Origin: Parasponia andersonii
Lineage: Eukaryota > Streptophyta > Magnoliopsida > Rosales > Cannabaceae
Length of the DNA: 64,000 bases
NCBI GenBank assembly: GCA_002914805.1
Contig: JXTB01000084.1
Coordinates: 954,857-1,018,856 of the forward strand
Direction of reading: 5' to 3'
Position numbers and translations under genes: made by a program. Positions 37,221-49,500 of this stretch are shown here, in pieces. Each line of letters opens with the position of its first letter. Position 1 is the first letter of the stretch. Below the pieces are notes generated by a model. That model saw only the letters and a program-made list of their open reading frames with translations. It ran no database searches and was not told where the DNA came from.

Positions 37221-40200
37221 GATAAAAAAATAATACTATTGATCAATGCATACTAACCAATAAGATAAAATGTTTATAAACACGTAGTCGTACATTGCAT
37301 CGTTCATATATCTTAATTTTCATAAGAATTTATAGAATCAATCTTTTCCAAAATTACTACAATCTATGCAAAATTTTTGCAATTCAATTAAATATATGTT
37401 GCATGTTTATCTTTATTATCTCTACTCCTTCTAGGATTTTCATACGAATATTACTGTCTAGTTTTAATATGACATCCATGAGGCTCATATCAAATCTCTC
37501 ATTAACTGTCATACTAATTAGATAACAGAATATGATTATATTTATAAAAAGGAGAATAAGTTTCCTTCTAGTTAATGTCTAATCTTTATGAGAAAATCCT
37601 TGGCAACTAGTCTTACTTTATATTTTATTATCTTATTATTCTCGTTACGTTTTCGAACAAATACCTATATATATACAATCAATTTCATATTGTGAGGAGT
37701 CAACACAACAAGTCCGACTACATTATTTTTAGAAAACGATACTAGCTTGGCCTGAGTTGCCTCTTTCCATAATGGCTAATCATATTTATACTGACATTTA
37801 ACTATACTCATGAGTTTTGGATCCAGATTTATCTTAAGACAACAAGAGTAACTATAAGGCAAATATATCATCGACGATCATAATTTCTATTCAATTTTTC
37901 TCCTATATTTATAAAATATATTGAGTTCTCGAAATTATTTGGAGGATTTAATTGTCTGTTATCTCAGTCTATTTCTCAACATTGGTTATAGCTCTTTTTC
38001 TTCTGGAGATTTCTTTTCAGGAGATTCTTTAAGTGACACTACTTTTCTTTTCTGCAGATTCTTATCTTAAGCACCAATTTGCCATCCATGCTTCTTGTGT
38101 TTTTTCAAGCTCTATTGGTCATGTGTTGTTAATAGGGATCATAACTATTATTAGGGTATTAGCAGTAGTAATTTGAGATCTTTTATCATTCTTATAGCAT
38201 CTATAAATATCTTTGACAGTTGAGTTTCAATCTGTATTAACTATATTATTTTTTGAAAACTTTTATTTTATTTTAATTTGTACAAGAAAAATACTTAACT
38301 AACCTTCCTTCTAGGAAATTTCTTGACATTCACACTACAAGTGTCATTTTTTTCCCCTAATATCGAGAAATGTGTCTTGTCTAATTAGTAAATGTACAGT
38401 TAATAAATTACCCATCAAATGTATTTAAAAATACTTATAATCAAGGTAGTTGAATAGTAAATATGTAGCACAACCATAAATTTGCAGATAATAATAATTT
38501 TTAGGCTCATGCTTATGTACAAGTTATAATGGGGGGTACATGTGATATGCAGATAACCGAATCTGAATCAGGGCTATTGTGTGCCTAATATCAGGTCCTC
38601 AAACAATGAAAGACAATTTTGATTTTAATTTACAATCAGCTTTTTGCTTTAATAAATGACTCTAATAGACCATCTTGTGTTTAAGTGTGGGTCACATGAT
38701 GCCCAACTTTTATCCTATTTTCCAAGAAATAATCACTCTAATATTGAAATACGGATTTACTAATATTATCAAGTCTTCTAAACTTATCAGGATAATATGA
38801 AAATCGCACTTAATTATAAGCTAATAATTTGAGTGAACAGTTTGTCAAAGGTCAAATTATAGAGAGACAATAGGCTAACATAAGACCAATACATTTACAC
38901 ATATGTCAAAATTATAATTTATAGAAATGACCCTCATATATTTTGTTGGATTTATTGTAAATTACAGTGGTATCAGCGACGATCTTTTAACTAATTTTTC
39001 TTAAGCACATGTATTACAAATTAATGTGAAAGGTATTTCTGATTCTTGAATAGATGTCAATCATAATTCTCAATACTTTAGTTCATTGTACTATACGTAG
39101 GATAACCTAATCGATCATACCAATCCTTCAGAATTTGATTATTGAACTACAGGTTCAACACAATATGTCTTACAACTTTTGATATGAAAGTGCAATATAA
39201 TCTTGTGGAGAGGCTTATTTAGTGCCATCTATTTATTTAACAATGCCTGAAATGGTAATATACCCCTTTTTTAATAAAACATATCTATAAGGTATTTACT
39301 ATCCCATAGGATAATGTGCGTAATTGCACTATCTACTAAACATACTTCTAATTTATTTCTCCACAAATATTACTTTTTGTATTATATCAATTAATACTCA
39401 GAAAAAAATAATAATAAGAGGACAATATATTATAATATAGAAAAATAAAATAAAAACATAATAAAGTATAATATAATTCAATAAATAATAAAAAATTATC
39501 TAAACATATCTGAAAAACTAATAATAATAATAAACAACTATAATAATATTTAAGTTCAATTACTCTTTTTTAAAGTCCACATAAAAAATATTGATATTTA
39601 ACAAAGTTACTTCCTCTGGGTACTTCCTTTTAGGAATGTGTCATTTTCTCAAATAGACCTAACATTTAGATTTGTACTTCTGATATAAGTCAACTAGATA
39701 TTTTAGAAGTACTACATGTACATCTCAAATAATAGACATGCTCTACATTCCGAGTTTACTCGCTTTTTAAAACTCCCCCTCTTCTGGTGAGTATTTTTGA
39801 ATATTTTTCAATGAGTATATTCACAATCATTTATTTTTCTTACGTTGTTCATAACTATCACACTTATGATTAATACAACATTCACTTTAGAGACGGTTAA
39901 AATGCTATTATACCTAGTCTGATGATTTTTCATCAAGAACCCATTATTCTTCTTTGCTACCAAAAGGCAAGTAATATATATAGAGTACTTTTAAAACTCT
40001 CTCTCTTTGTACTATTACTACAGGATCATATTAAAAATGATTAAACTGTACTCTAAAATGGGCTTAAAGTCTTATAGGTGTTAGTGTGATTAATAAAATT
40101 ATTTGGTAGGATTTACAAATTTTTGGTGATCGGATTGGTTCTTAATTAAGGTTATTTCAGAGAACAGTAAGATTTTTAATAGCGAGGTATTCAACCTTCA

Positions 40201-42076
40201 AATTCTCACTTAAATAATACCTCAATAGTATCATAACTTTCATTATATTTTGTCCCAATGCCTTATTTTTCTTCCTTATTAGTCTCACCGAATTTGTTGG
40301 TATCCATATTCACTTCGACATCAAGGGCATTGAACTCTAATTTAGATAAATTTGTAATTTGAATATTTATATCTAAAATTAATCTTTTACCAAATTCTAA
40401 TTACAATAAAATATACACATTCATATAAAAATTAAATAGTTAATAATTTAAAGTATGACAAATCACTACCTGCAACATATAATTTTAAAGATCTCATAAG
40501 TCACTAGGTCATTACAAACGAATCTAAATATTACTTTTATATATATGACATATATATACGAACTAAATTTAACCAAGAGAGATATACGAGCAAAAATCCA
40601 AACTAATCTAGTATGTTTTACAATGAGGAACAAATAAATCAAAAAAATAAATTGTAAGTCAAATATATCATATATTCACATAAAAGGTAGATTGAGTATT
40701 ATCTCGATATTTTATTTGAATATATATGCCAAATTGAGTATAAAGTTCATGACAAAATAGTAAGAATCAGCATAAAATAAAGTACTATAGTATTATTAAA
40801 GGCACCAACAAACAAAGATATTAACTAAAAATCAAAGACTCGTGAAATTTTCACAAACTTGGTAACATGACATAAAGGAAGAATATGCCAAAGAATAAAA
40901 ATTATCAGCCCAAATATGTGTATGAGTATTCTATAAAGCATAAGAAATATCTCAAGCACGGATGGTCAAAGTGGATTATGTATTTACATAATAAAGAATT
41001 CTTTATGTAAAAATTTCATGGAGACATAGATTTTAATCACAGAATCATAGAAAAAAATATGATACTAAGAGAATCAACTAATTAAATAACAATACCAAAC
41101 ACGAAGAATTTTAAATAAATCACCATCCATTCTAAGATTGTTATACAGGTTTATAATGTAAAATACACAAATATTTATAAATGCTAAATAATAGCTTACA
41201 ATGTTGTTATAAAGTAATAAATTACTATAAAAATAGTTGTAGTTTTACTTTATCTAATTCAATAGAAATAGTTTTGTTCTTAAAACAATCCATAGAAGTT
41301 CGGTCCTTCGTCCTTGATTCAAATACAAGGTATATTCTTCTTTTTTTTTTTTTTTGCAAAAAAATACAATTGTTTTACCTCAGGTGGCTATATGATATAT
41401 TGGTCCACTTCATGTGGCTATAAAATTTGTTATACTTAAAGAAAAGACAATAATATCATTATTCATTTCAACTATATGGTAAATTCACAATTATTATTAT
41501 GAAATATGCATGTTACTTCTAGGATCATGTAGAAGTATTTAAGCATAGAATTTTCACACATTGGAATTGGAATCTTACCCTTTGGTATATATATTAATAT
41601 TATATGTATATATACATATATAACAAACCCATTAAACATGCCATATATTATATTTTTATCTATTGTGTTCTTGAAAAGTTCATTCAATGAACCTTTTTTT
41701 TTTTATTTGTATTTTCCACTTCTAGGGTGCAATACATGGCTTTGTTAGCATTTTTCACTTTTAGGATGTTATATATGGCATTGTTTGGCTATATAAGCAT
41801 TGATTTCAAAGAATTATATATTTATCTCGTATTGTCAATACTTACATTAACTATAGTAAATTCACAACTTTAAAGTGCAACATTCTCTTTGGAAAATATG
41901 CAAAGCCAAATATGAGATATAATCCTCATAACTACAAGCTACTACTCATCATAAATAACAAATAATATTTAGAAATTTAAAGAGAATTAAAATTAACTAA
42001 GAAAAGGAGAGCATACCTCAACGGCAGCACCTCTTGATAATATCTAAAACTAGTGGCTAGAGACTCGTATTGATAA

Positions 42077-42361
42077 TGTATTATTAACTAAGGGCAAATT
42101 ATAGAATAGAAAATGTATAAAATTAAAAGAAGAAGATACAATAGAAGTATAGAGAGAATTTTCTTATTATTTCACTCTTCTTCATGTATACAATACATAC
42201 TCAATGACATATTTATAGGCTTACAGTTAGAATACCAAAAGATTATATATAGGTTAAATATAAAACACTACTAAATAGGATTTAAATGGGGATTCAAAAT
42301 CCTAAATGTTAGAGGATATAGAATATAAACATGCACGTATAAATTAATATAATGTATTAAT
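42077..42361 (-). repeat. 5' LTR of the copia-type element
   Basis: Starts TGTATTATTAACTAAGGGC (plus reading). It is 285 bp, with its outer end decayed (AATGTATTAAT where the other LTR has TTCATAACA), followed by TTGGA. Confidence 0.85.
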
Positions 42362-42534
42362 TTGGAATAATGCTGGTGACTTTCTTTTTCTTTTTCTTTT
42401 TTTTTCCTTTTATTCACAATTTGATGTCAAATATACATTAGTTGGAAACTATCACTAGTAAAATTAAATAGATCTTGGTGACGGTTGAAAACATGTAATC
42501 AAATATTCTTTAGGTCTTAAAGCAATATATATAT

Positions 42535-42695
42535 GGCACCAATACAGTGGGTATTTTTTTTTTTTTACCTATAGGTAAGTATCAATTTGACCAATGAAAA
42601 TTTAGCATGCACATTTTTTTATTGTAAAAAGTAAAAGAGAGAAAGAGCATTAATGATGCACGTCTTTTCATGTACTTCATTATAGCCATTGGATC
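42535..42695. mobile_element. MITE copy 3, inverted, in a TA microsatellite
   Basis: Reverse orientation relative to copies at 10885 and 32385. It begins GGCACCAATACAGTGGGTA and contains AATGAAAATTTAGCATGCAC. Its far end is degraded and abuts an undetermined base (42696), then (TA)n. Confidence 0.8.
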
Positions 42696-43251
42696 NATAT
42701 ATATATATATATATATATATATTAGGTCTCTTGGATACGTAGCCTACTAAAGTTCGATGCAATGCATTTCCAGGAGAAAAAGTAATAATATTTTGGTTAG
42801 AAAGAAGGATAAAGAGAGAAAAAGGGAAAGACTTTTGACTGCAATTGAAACCAGATATAAGGTCACCAGCAAATGATTTTTTTTTTTTTTACCTCGTTTA
42901 GTAAAATCGCTAAAAATAAAAGCATGTATAATAAACAAGAGTGGTCCTTAGATCATCTTATTTAGAAAATTTTGTTCAACACCAATAATTCTTTAAACAC
43001 TTGTGTTTCGCTGAAAGAGTAATATATCATATCAAATTTAGGAAACAAAAAAAAATGATAAAAATGATAGTTGTTAAACCACTTAGCTTACACTAAAAGG
43101 CCATAAAATTGTAAAACGATCATACAAAAAAAAAAAAATGGAAGACATGCTTACTAAATCATAATAAAAAGAATTGTAAAGGGAAGGATTTGAAAATTAA
43201 TGACAAGGAACAAAAAATTGAATTAATCCTTTCCCGTTTCACTAATTATGT

Positions 43252-43484
43252 GAGGGTTCCACTAAATTAATTTGTATTCTAAATGTTTAAATAAATATAA
43301 ATAATAGTTAAGAAATGAAATTACTTTTTTTATTGTTATTCTCATAAGTACAGTAAGACATGCTTATGAGAGGGTTCCACTGAATTAATTTGTATCCTAA
43401 ATGTGTAAATAAATATAAATAATAGATAAGAAATGAAATTACTTTTTTTATTGTTATTCTCATAAGTACAGTAAGACATGCTTA
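43252..43484. repeat. 118-bp tandem duplication
   Basis: GAGGGTTCCACT units start at 43252 and 43370 and end GTAAGACATGCTTA. A diverged third copy is at about 44795-44905. The flanking phrase GGGAAGGATTTGAAAATTAA (43181) also recurs near 43886, so the duplicated tract was later split by the two foldback elements between. Confidence 0.85.
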
Positions 43485-43509
43485 CCAAATCATAATAAAA
43501 AAGAAGGAT

Positions 43510-43868
43510 GAATTGTAAAAAAATATTATGAGGTGTAGGTGTTGTAATTTAAACACTAAAGTTTGAACTTTGTAAAATAATACTCTGAGATTAAGAATTT
43601 GTAAAAATTGATACCCTAGACCGACTTTTTGATCAATTAGTAACGAAAAGATTATAATATCTTCTACTAAAACTAGATTAGTCATTATTATTCTTATTAA
43701 TTTTGAGGATATTATTATTTTTTACTTGTTAAAGTTATTTAAAAAGTCTATCCAAAGTATTAATTTTCAAAAAAAAAAATTATCTCAAAGTATTATTTTA
43801 CAGAGTCCAAACTTCGGGATTTAAATTGCAGAATACTCAAATTTCAGTGTATTTTTTGTAATTTACCT
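43510..43868. mobile_element. MITE-like foldback element with long inverted repeats
   Basis: Arms of roughly 50-85 bp pair with each other. On the left TTTGTAAAATAATACTCTGA (about 43570) matches the reverse complement of the right arm at about 43784-43805, and both arms contain an AAGTTTG(G/A)ACT segment. No coding capacity. Target duplication not determined. Confidence 0.7.
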
Positions 43869-43924
43869 AAAAAGGATTCTAAAGGGAAGGGTTTGAAAAT
43901 TAATGGCAAGGAACAAATAATTGA

Positions 43925-44724
43925 GGGCTTGTTTGGCATTATTTTTTGTATTCTGTTTTTAGAGCAGTACATGCAGAAATGAAAACAAAAACTATTTTAT
44001 AATATTTTCAAAAAAAATAGGTGTTTGGCAAATGTTTTCTAGAAACATTTTTTTAAGAAAAAAATTATATGAATAAAAAAAATTATATTTGTATTATAAA
44101 AAAATATTTAGAGAGAAAAAGTCAAGAGAAATTGACTAGAGATAAATTCAAGTAAAGAAATGAGGAGAGAGAAAGTCACAAGAGAAAATGTAATGAAAGA
44201 TAATAATAAGAGAGAAAGTGATAAGAGAGAATAAGAAAATAAAAATTACTAAGAAAAATAGAAGGAAAAAAACTAATGACAACACACATAAAAAGAGAAA
44301 ATGATAAAAATGTATGAGGATAGAAAATAAAGATTAAAAAAAATTATAAAAAACAAAGTAGAAATAGAGAATGAGGAGATATAATGTGATTAAAAACAAT
44401 AAAATGATAGAAAATGAGGAGAGAGAAAGTAGTAGAATAAAATAAGAAGAGATAATGAGTAGAGAGATAGTGACGAGAGAGAATGAGAAGAGAGAGAATG
44501 ATGAGAAAGAATGAAGATTGAAAAAATGAAGAGAGAGAGAGAGAGTAATGAGAGAGAAAAACATGTGTACATGAAAGCCATATGAAAAAAATTTTATTTT
44601 TATTTTTTTTTAAAAAAGATTAAGAAAAGATCTTAAAAATAACATTTTATTGTTCTTTGAATTTTTTATTTTTTTTAACTTTATTTTTAAAAATTATTTT
44701 CAGAGAACAATGCCAAACACTCTT
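43925..44724. mobile_element. Non-autonomous foldback element with a purine-rich core
   Basis: Ends share TGTTTGGCATT: the left side is GGGCTTGTTTGGCATTATT, and the right side reverse-complemented is AAGAGTGTTTGGCATTGTT. Between about 44099 and 44570 the plus strand is almost pure purine (GAGAGAAAGT-type units). GGGCTTGTTTGG-type ends are common in plant hAT or PIF-derived MITEs. The superfamily was not resolved. Confidence 0.65.
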
Positions 44725-44905
44725 ATTTGTTATTAGAGAATAATTTTCTATTTTTGAAAACAAATAACTGTTTTTTAGTTAGGACGTTAATTATGCAAGT
44801 TTCTACCAAACTAATTTGTATCTTAAATGCATAAATAAAAATAAATAATAGAAATGAAATGAAATCACTTTCTTTATTGCCTTTCTCATAAGTACGTTCT
44901 ATTAT

Positions 44906-46180
44906 AATTTATTAAACATGGTCTTGGGCCTGTACCATGATATGGAATAATTCATCCACAATAAAATAACAACTATTCTTAACATGTGAAAGTGAATTAC
45001 ACTTCAATTAGGGTACAGTTGAATAGCAACAATCCTAACCCGTAGAACCATTGTTAACAATATTTTCTATACAAAGGACTTGAAATCATGTTAAGCTCGA
45101 AGAGCCATATTCTGGTTGTCTGTACAGGTACAATAATATATTGACTAATAATTAATTAATTTACAAATTTAAGGGTGTAGATTGATGAAAAATTCTGAGG
45201 TTAATTCATCCCACTAAATGAAACTTTAATCTCACTAAATGAAACTTTAATCTGCAATGTATAAAATGTTGGTGAAGACTTATTTAAGTCCATTGAAATT
45301 AGTTCAAATGTTTGATATGCAAATTAATAACTTGCTCAACAGAAACTCTATCTAACAACGTTAAGTCGGCGTTGGTTTTTGGTGGGTGACTAATAATTTT
45401 GCTACTACTAGAAGGTCAAGCCACAAAGCCTATCACTTACTACTTACGAGAAAACTTACAAATACAATAACCCAAGTTAGCAATCAATGAAAATAAATAT
45501 TGCATATTAACTTACGAATATATATGTTGAGTTGAAACCTGAACTCTATTTTCATGTACAAACAATCCTCAATTTCCACTTTGGTTAAAATAAAAACAAA
45601 CAAGTATAAGCGATTGTGAATGCGTTAAATTAAAGAATATGCACTTACACACAATTTTTAATCCGTAACGCCATAATTTATTTGTCTATTTATTTTCATT
45701 TTTTGAAATCGTAACGCCAATAATTTGGTCATTAATAATAGCATGTGCGATTAATCCATGCATGTACGGGAACTAAAACATGAATTCTCCATTCTACTAA
45801 ATTTTCAGCCAAGTAAAAATAATGAGTCAGATGTGTTCTGTGCTTGGTGCAATACTTATCTCCTATACTATACAGGTAAGTAATTACCTGTATAAGTATA
45901 CACACATATAAGTACATACAGATTATTTTTACTGGGCTAAATCATTAGTCAAGCCTACTTTTTCCGAAAAAAAAAAAATAGGTACAAATTATTTTTTAAT
46001 AGACCAGTAGTCTCTAGAGGACGGTGAGTACATATTTATTTAATGCACACGAGGAATTGTGATGTGGACCGAGACGAGTGGATACTGGATGGGTGAGGTG
46101 AGGGCAGACTCAGAGGATTAGGAATTAGAATTCAGAAATAATTAGAACAACCCTGCTACACGGCATGGGCAAATTTCGAA
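44906..46180. other. Intergenic upstream of the MAGL gene; nothing recognised
   Basis: AT-rich. Contains a short duplicated phrase CTCACTAAATGAAACTTTAAT near 45220-45250. No coding resemblance. Confidence 0.5.
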
Positions 46181-46576
46181 CACCACCTCCTTAGTTTTGG
46201 AGCTTTTCAATCCCAAAGCAATCCCAACTCATTTAAAAACTATACCTCTCTCTCTCTCTCTCTCTCTTTCTCTCTATCCTTCCTTCCTTCTAGACTTTCC
46301 TTCTTCTTCTACTTCGCCATTCTTTCTTCTCTAAAGGGTCTCTGCTCATTTCTGCTACCAGAAACTGCAGACTTTACTCTCTTTGATCCAATACCAAAAC
46401 CTTCATCACCGACCTCTTGCTCAAGTCATCATCTTTTGAGTGTCAATAAAACTAGATCTTTTATCAGTTTGGTTAAAACCATGGCCGACTTTATTCTGTT
46501 TTCTTAGTAGCTATATCCAGTACCCTTTTCGGTCTCTCTGTTTTTTTATTTTTTCGCCTATAATTATATTGCAAAT
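46181..46576 (+). promoter_or_regulatory. Leader region of the MAGL gene with CT tract and upstream ORF
   Basis: A (CT)n tract at 46242-46277, typical of plant 5' leaders, is followed by a pyrimidine-rich stretch. An 8-codon upstream ORF (46481-46507, MADFILFS then stop) has a strong context, AACCATGGCC, and ends about 70 bp before the main ATG. Whether it is in the mature mRNA is not known. Confidence 0.5.
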
Positions 46577-49500
46577 ATGAACATGGAGGTTGAATACCAA
46601 GAAGTAAGTACTTCCATATATTCTAGTCAAGCTTCCTCATCTTTCTCTCTGTATTTCATTTTTTTCCCCCATATGTTCTGTTACAGAATATGCAATGTTT
46701 AGTCTTTTATTTTTGATTGGTTTTGTAATATATGAGTACTTGTGTGTTGAATATTGGGAAGGATTATATTAGAAACTCTAGAGGAGTACAGCTCTTTACT
46801 TGCAGATGGCTGCCCTTTTCTTCTCCAAAAGCTCTGGTTTTTCTTTGTCACGGTACTTACTTTCTCTCTTGCGTGTCCTTTACTTTCTTTCTTTGTCTCG
46901 GGTGAAGTTGTTGAACTCGCATTCATGGTGGGTTTTCACTTTGCAGGGTATGGCATGGAGTGCAGTGGATTCATGAGAGGTAATAAATATTCTTTAATGA
47001 CTTCGATATCCTTTCCTTCTTTTAGTCCAGCTTCCAGTATTAGTTTTTTCCCCTTCTTGTTTTTCTATCCAATATTGGAATATTACAAACTCAGTGTCTA
47101 AACTCTAAACTTGTTTTCTAGCTTGTCCCTTGCTCAAGTACGAGTCAGTCGCACCTTGCTAGTGGGATTAATCTCATATTTTCTTGAAATAAAGATATTA
47201 ATAAAAATAAAAAAGGGACAAGTTATCTTCATCTTGATTACTTTTTTCATATATCTTTTTTCATATATGGTTATACATAACATAATGACATTAAAAACAA
47301 AGATGAGAAAAATGAGTGAGTGGTACTCTTGCTTTTCTGATTTTTTCTCTAACTTTATTTTCAAGTCATTTTCTTTACTAATGTTTTCTTGCCTGTTTTC
47401 TCTGTTATAGTTCTTGTATATCCGCGTGAACCTACAGAATCACTCGATGGTTGTTTTTTTTTCTTTCTTTCTTTTCTTTTGGGAACACTAAAAGTTTGTA
47501 CACTTGATGACAAGCTTCATTCTATATTATCACAGTTTATTTTGCTTGCCTTGTTCTTATACTTGACCATTTGCATATACATAAATTGATTTGACAAATG
47601 TTTATAAGTTGGTATGTCTACAGTATTCTCAATAATTTTTCTGGGGCCATTGTACCACTACCTGTGATTTAGAAAAAATGTTCAATTATTGATACCCCTT
47701 AAAGACTTCGATCCATCTCCTCTCTGAATTTTTTTCCTTGTCCGTCACTAATTTCACCCTTCAATTAGTGGTGTTATCTTCCTATATATTTATTGCATTT
47801 ACATTTCACTCGGGGATTTTCTTCTATGACTAATTAAAAACCAAAAATGTTCAATTATTGATACCCCTTTAAGAATTCCATCCATCTCCTCTCTGATTTT
47901 TTTCCTTGTCCGTCACTAATTTCACCCTTCAATTAATGGTGTTATCTTCCTATATATTTATTGCATTTACATTTCACTCGGGGATTTTCTTCTTTGACTA
48001 ATTAAAAACCACATATATTTCAGCTTTAATCCATACAAGTACCAAAATGTAACATTTTACTACAATTCAACATTATCTCCTTTCTGAATCAGACAAGAAG
48101 CATTTTGGCATATAGCAAAAACAATCAGCAAGCCTCTATTGTATGTTCAATTCAAACAAATTAGACGCAGGATAAAGTTTACCACTTTTTCTGGGATATA
48201 GGTCTCCTTTGTCATTCTATTATACTTATCTACTTCTCAATATGACGTCTTACTTTATATCTTCTTCTTTTTTCCCGGCTCCAAATGGGGTATAATTTTC
48301 TCGATGAACCTTCTTTTTTTTAACTTTTCTTCAGGAAAAAATAGGAAGAAATATTTATATATATCTCGAAGGCCAGTCAATAATGACAAGCTTTTCTATC
48401 TGCCTTTATTTTAGACTGGTGGCACGTTTTGTTCTTTTAAAGCCCTTCTAATGCAAGCCCATAAAAACAATACATATAAAGTAGGGAATAAAATAAAAAC
48501 TTAATTCCCTGAGATTTAAAAACATTATAATTAGATAATAATTGAGAAAAAAATAATTTATATTAGTTGATCTAATTACCTACACGGTTTGATGTGTCCC
48601 ATTGGCCAACTACCCACCTGTGTTTTCATTTTCTATTCTATTTCTGGATCACAGGGCATTTTTTCCTTAGTGAAACAAAATAGAAGTGTCATTATATTTA
48701 CATGTGGACCAGTTTCTGATGTAAAAAGTAAAAAATAAAAAATAAAAACGTGCGTTTGCTGGGTTTGATTTGGACACTTGACCCAAAAAACCCAACTAAA
48801 AACCCGATAATGGTGACAAAACAAAGTTACAATTTACTTGACCAAAAAGATATCATCAGTCTTCTTGGTTGGGCGGGTAGTTGATAAAGTAGTTTCAGTT
48901 GGTCCAAGGATAATTAAGACAGTGACTTTTTTTTTTTGGTCTGGATATCAGGCAAGTGACAATTAATTATTTAAGATCGATTCAAAAAATGTAATTAATC
49001 AAATAATTCACAGGTTGTGGAATCAAACTCGCTTTTGCTGGGTTTGCAGTGTTTGGGATCGATTACGAGGGTCACGGACGGTCGAGAGGGGCCAGGTGTT
49101 ACATCAAGAAGTTCGAGAACATTATTGACGATTGCATAGATTTTTTCAAGACAATTTGTGGTATACATATATACCTTCTCTACTTTTGATCTTGAGTTTA
49201 GTCCTGTTTATTTTTAATTTTTTTTTTGACGTCAAACATTAAAATTTTAATTCTGACTGAATATATCTGAGGTGGGTATTTGCAATAATAAAAATTAACG
49301 ATGACGTGGCTCGCAGCGCAGGAAGAGTACAGGGACAAGGCCAGGTTCTTGTATGGGGAGTCCATGGGAGGAGCTGTGGCCCTTTTACTTCACAAGAAGG
49401 ATCCTTCCTTTTGGGATGGTGCTGTTCTTGTAGCCCCCATGTGTAAGGTAACACATTCTAGGACCTCGTATTGTTATACTCTGTCCACCAAATAAATTCT

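Larger units (their letters stand above)
36609..42361 (-). mobile_element. Non-coding copia-type LTR element, 5.75 kb
   Basis: Two similar LTRs (36609-36915 and 42077-42361) are bracketed by the duplication TTGGA (36604-36608 and 42362-42366). Orientation is minus. The primer-binding-like TTATCAATACGAGTC follows the right LTR on the minus strand (42076-42062), and a polypurine tract AAAGGGGAG precedes the left LTR (36916-36924). The internal 5.1 kb is extremely AT-rich, and I found none of the copia motifs (integrase, YVDD, RNase H) in it. It is therefore either a large non-autonomous derivative or decayed beyond recognition. The copia assignment rests on the short LTR, the TATCA-type primer site and the CTCCCCCT-type phrases. 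Confidence 0.75.

Noticed and set aside
44334..44581. Minus-strand Ser/Leu/Phe-rich ORFs
   Set aside because: Translation of the complementary strand of the purine-rich foldback core; low complexity only.
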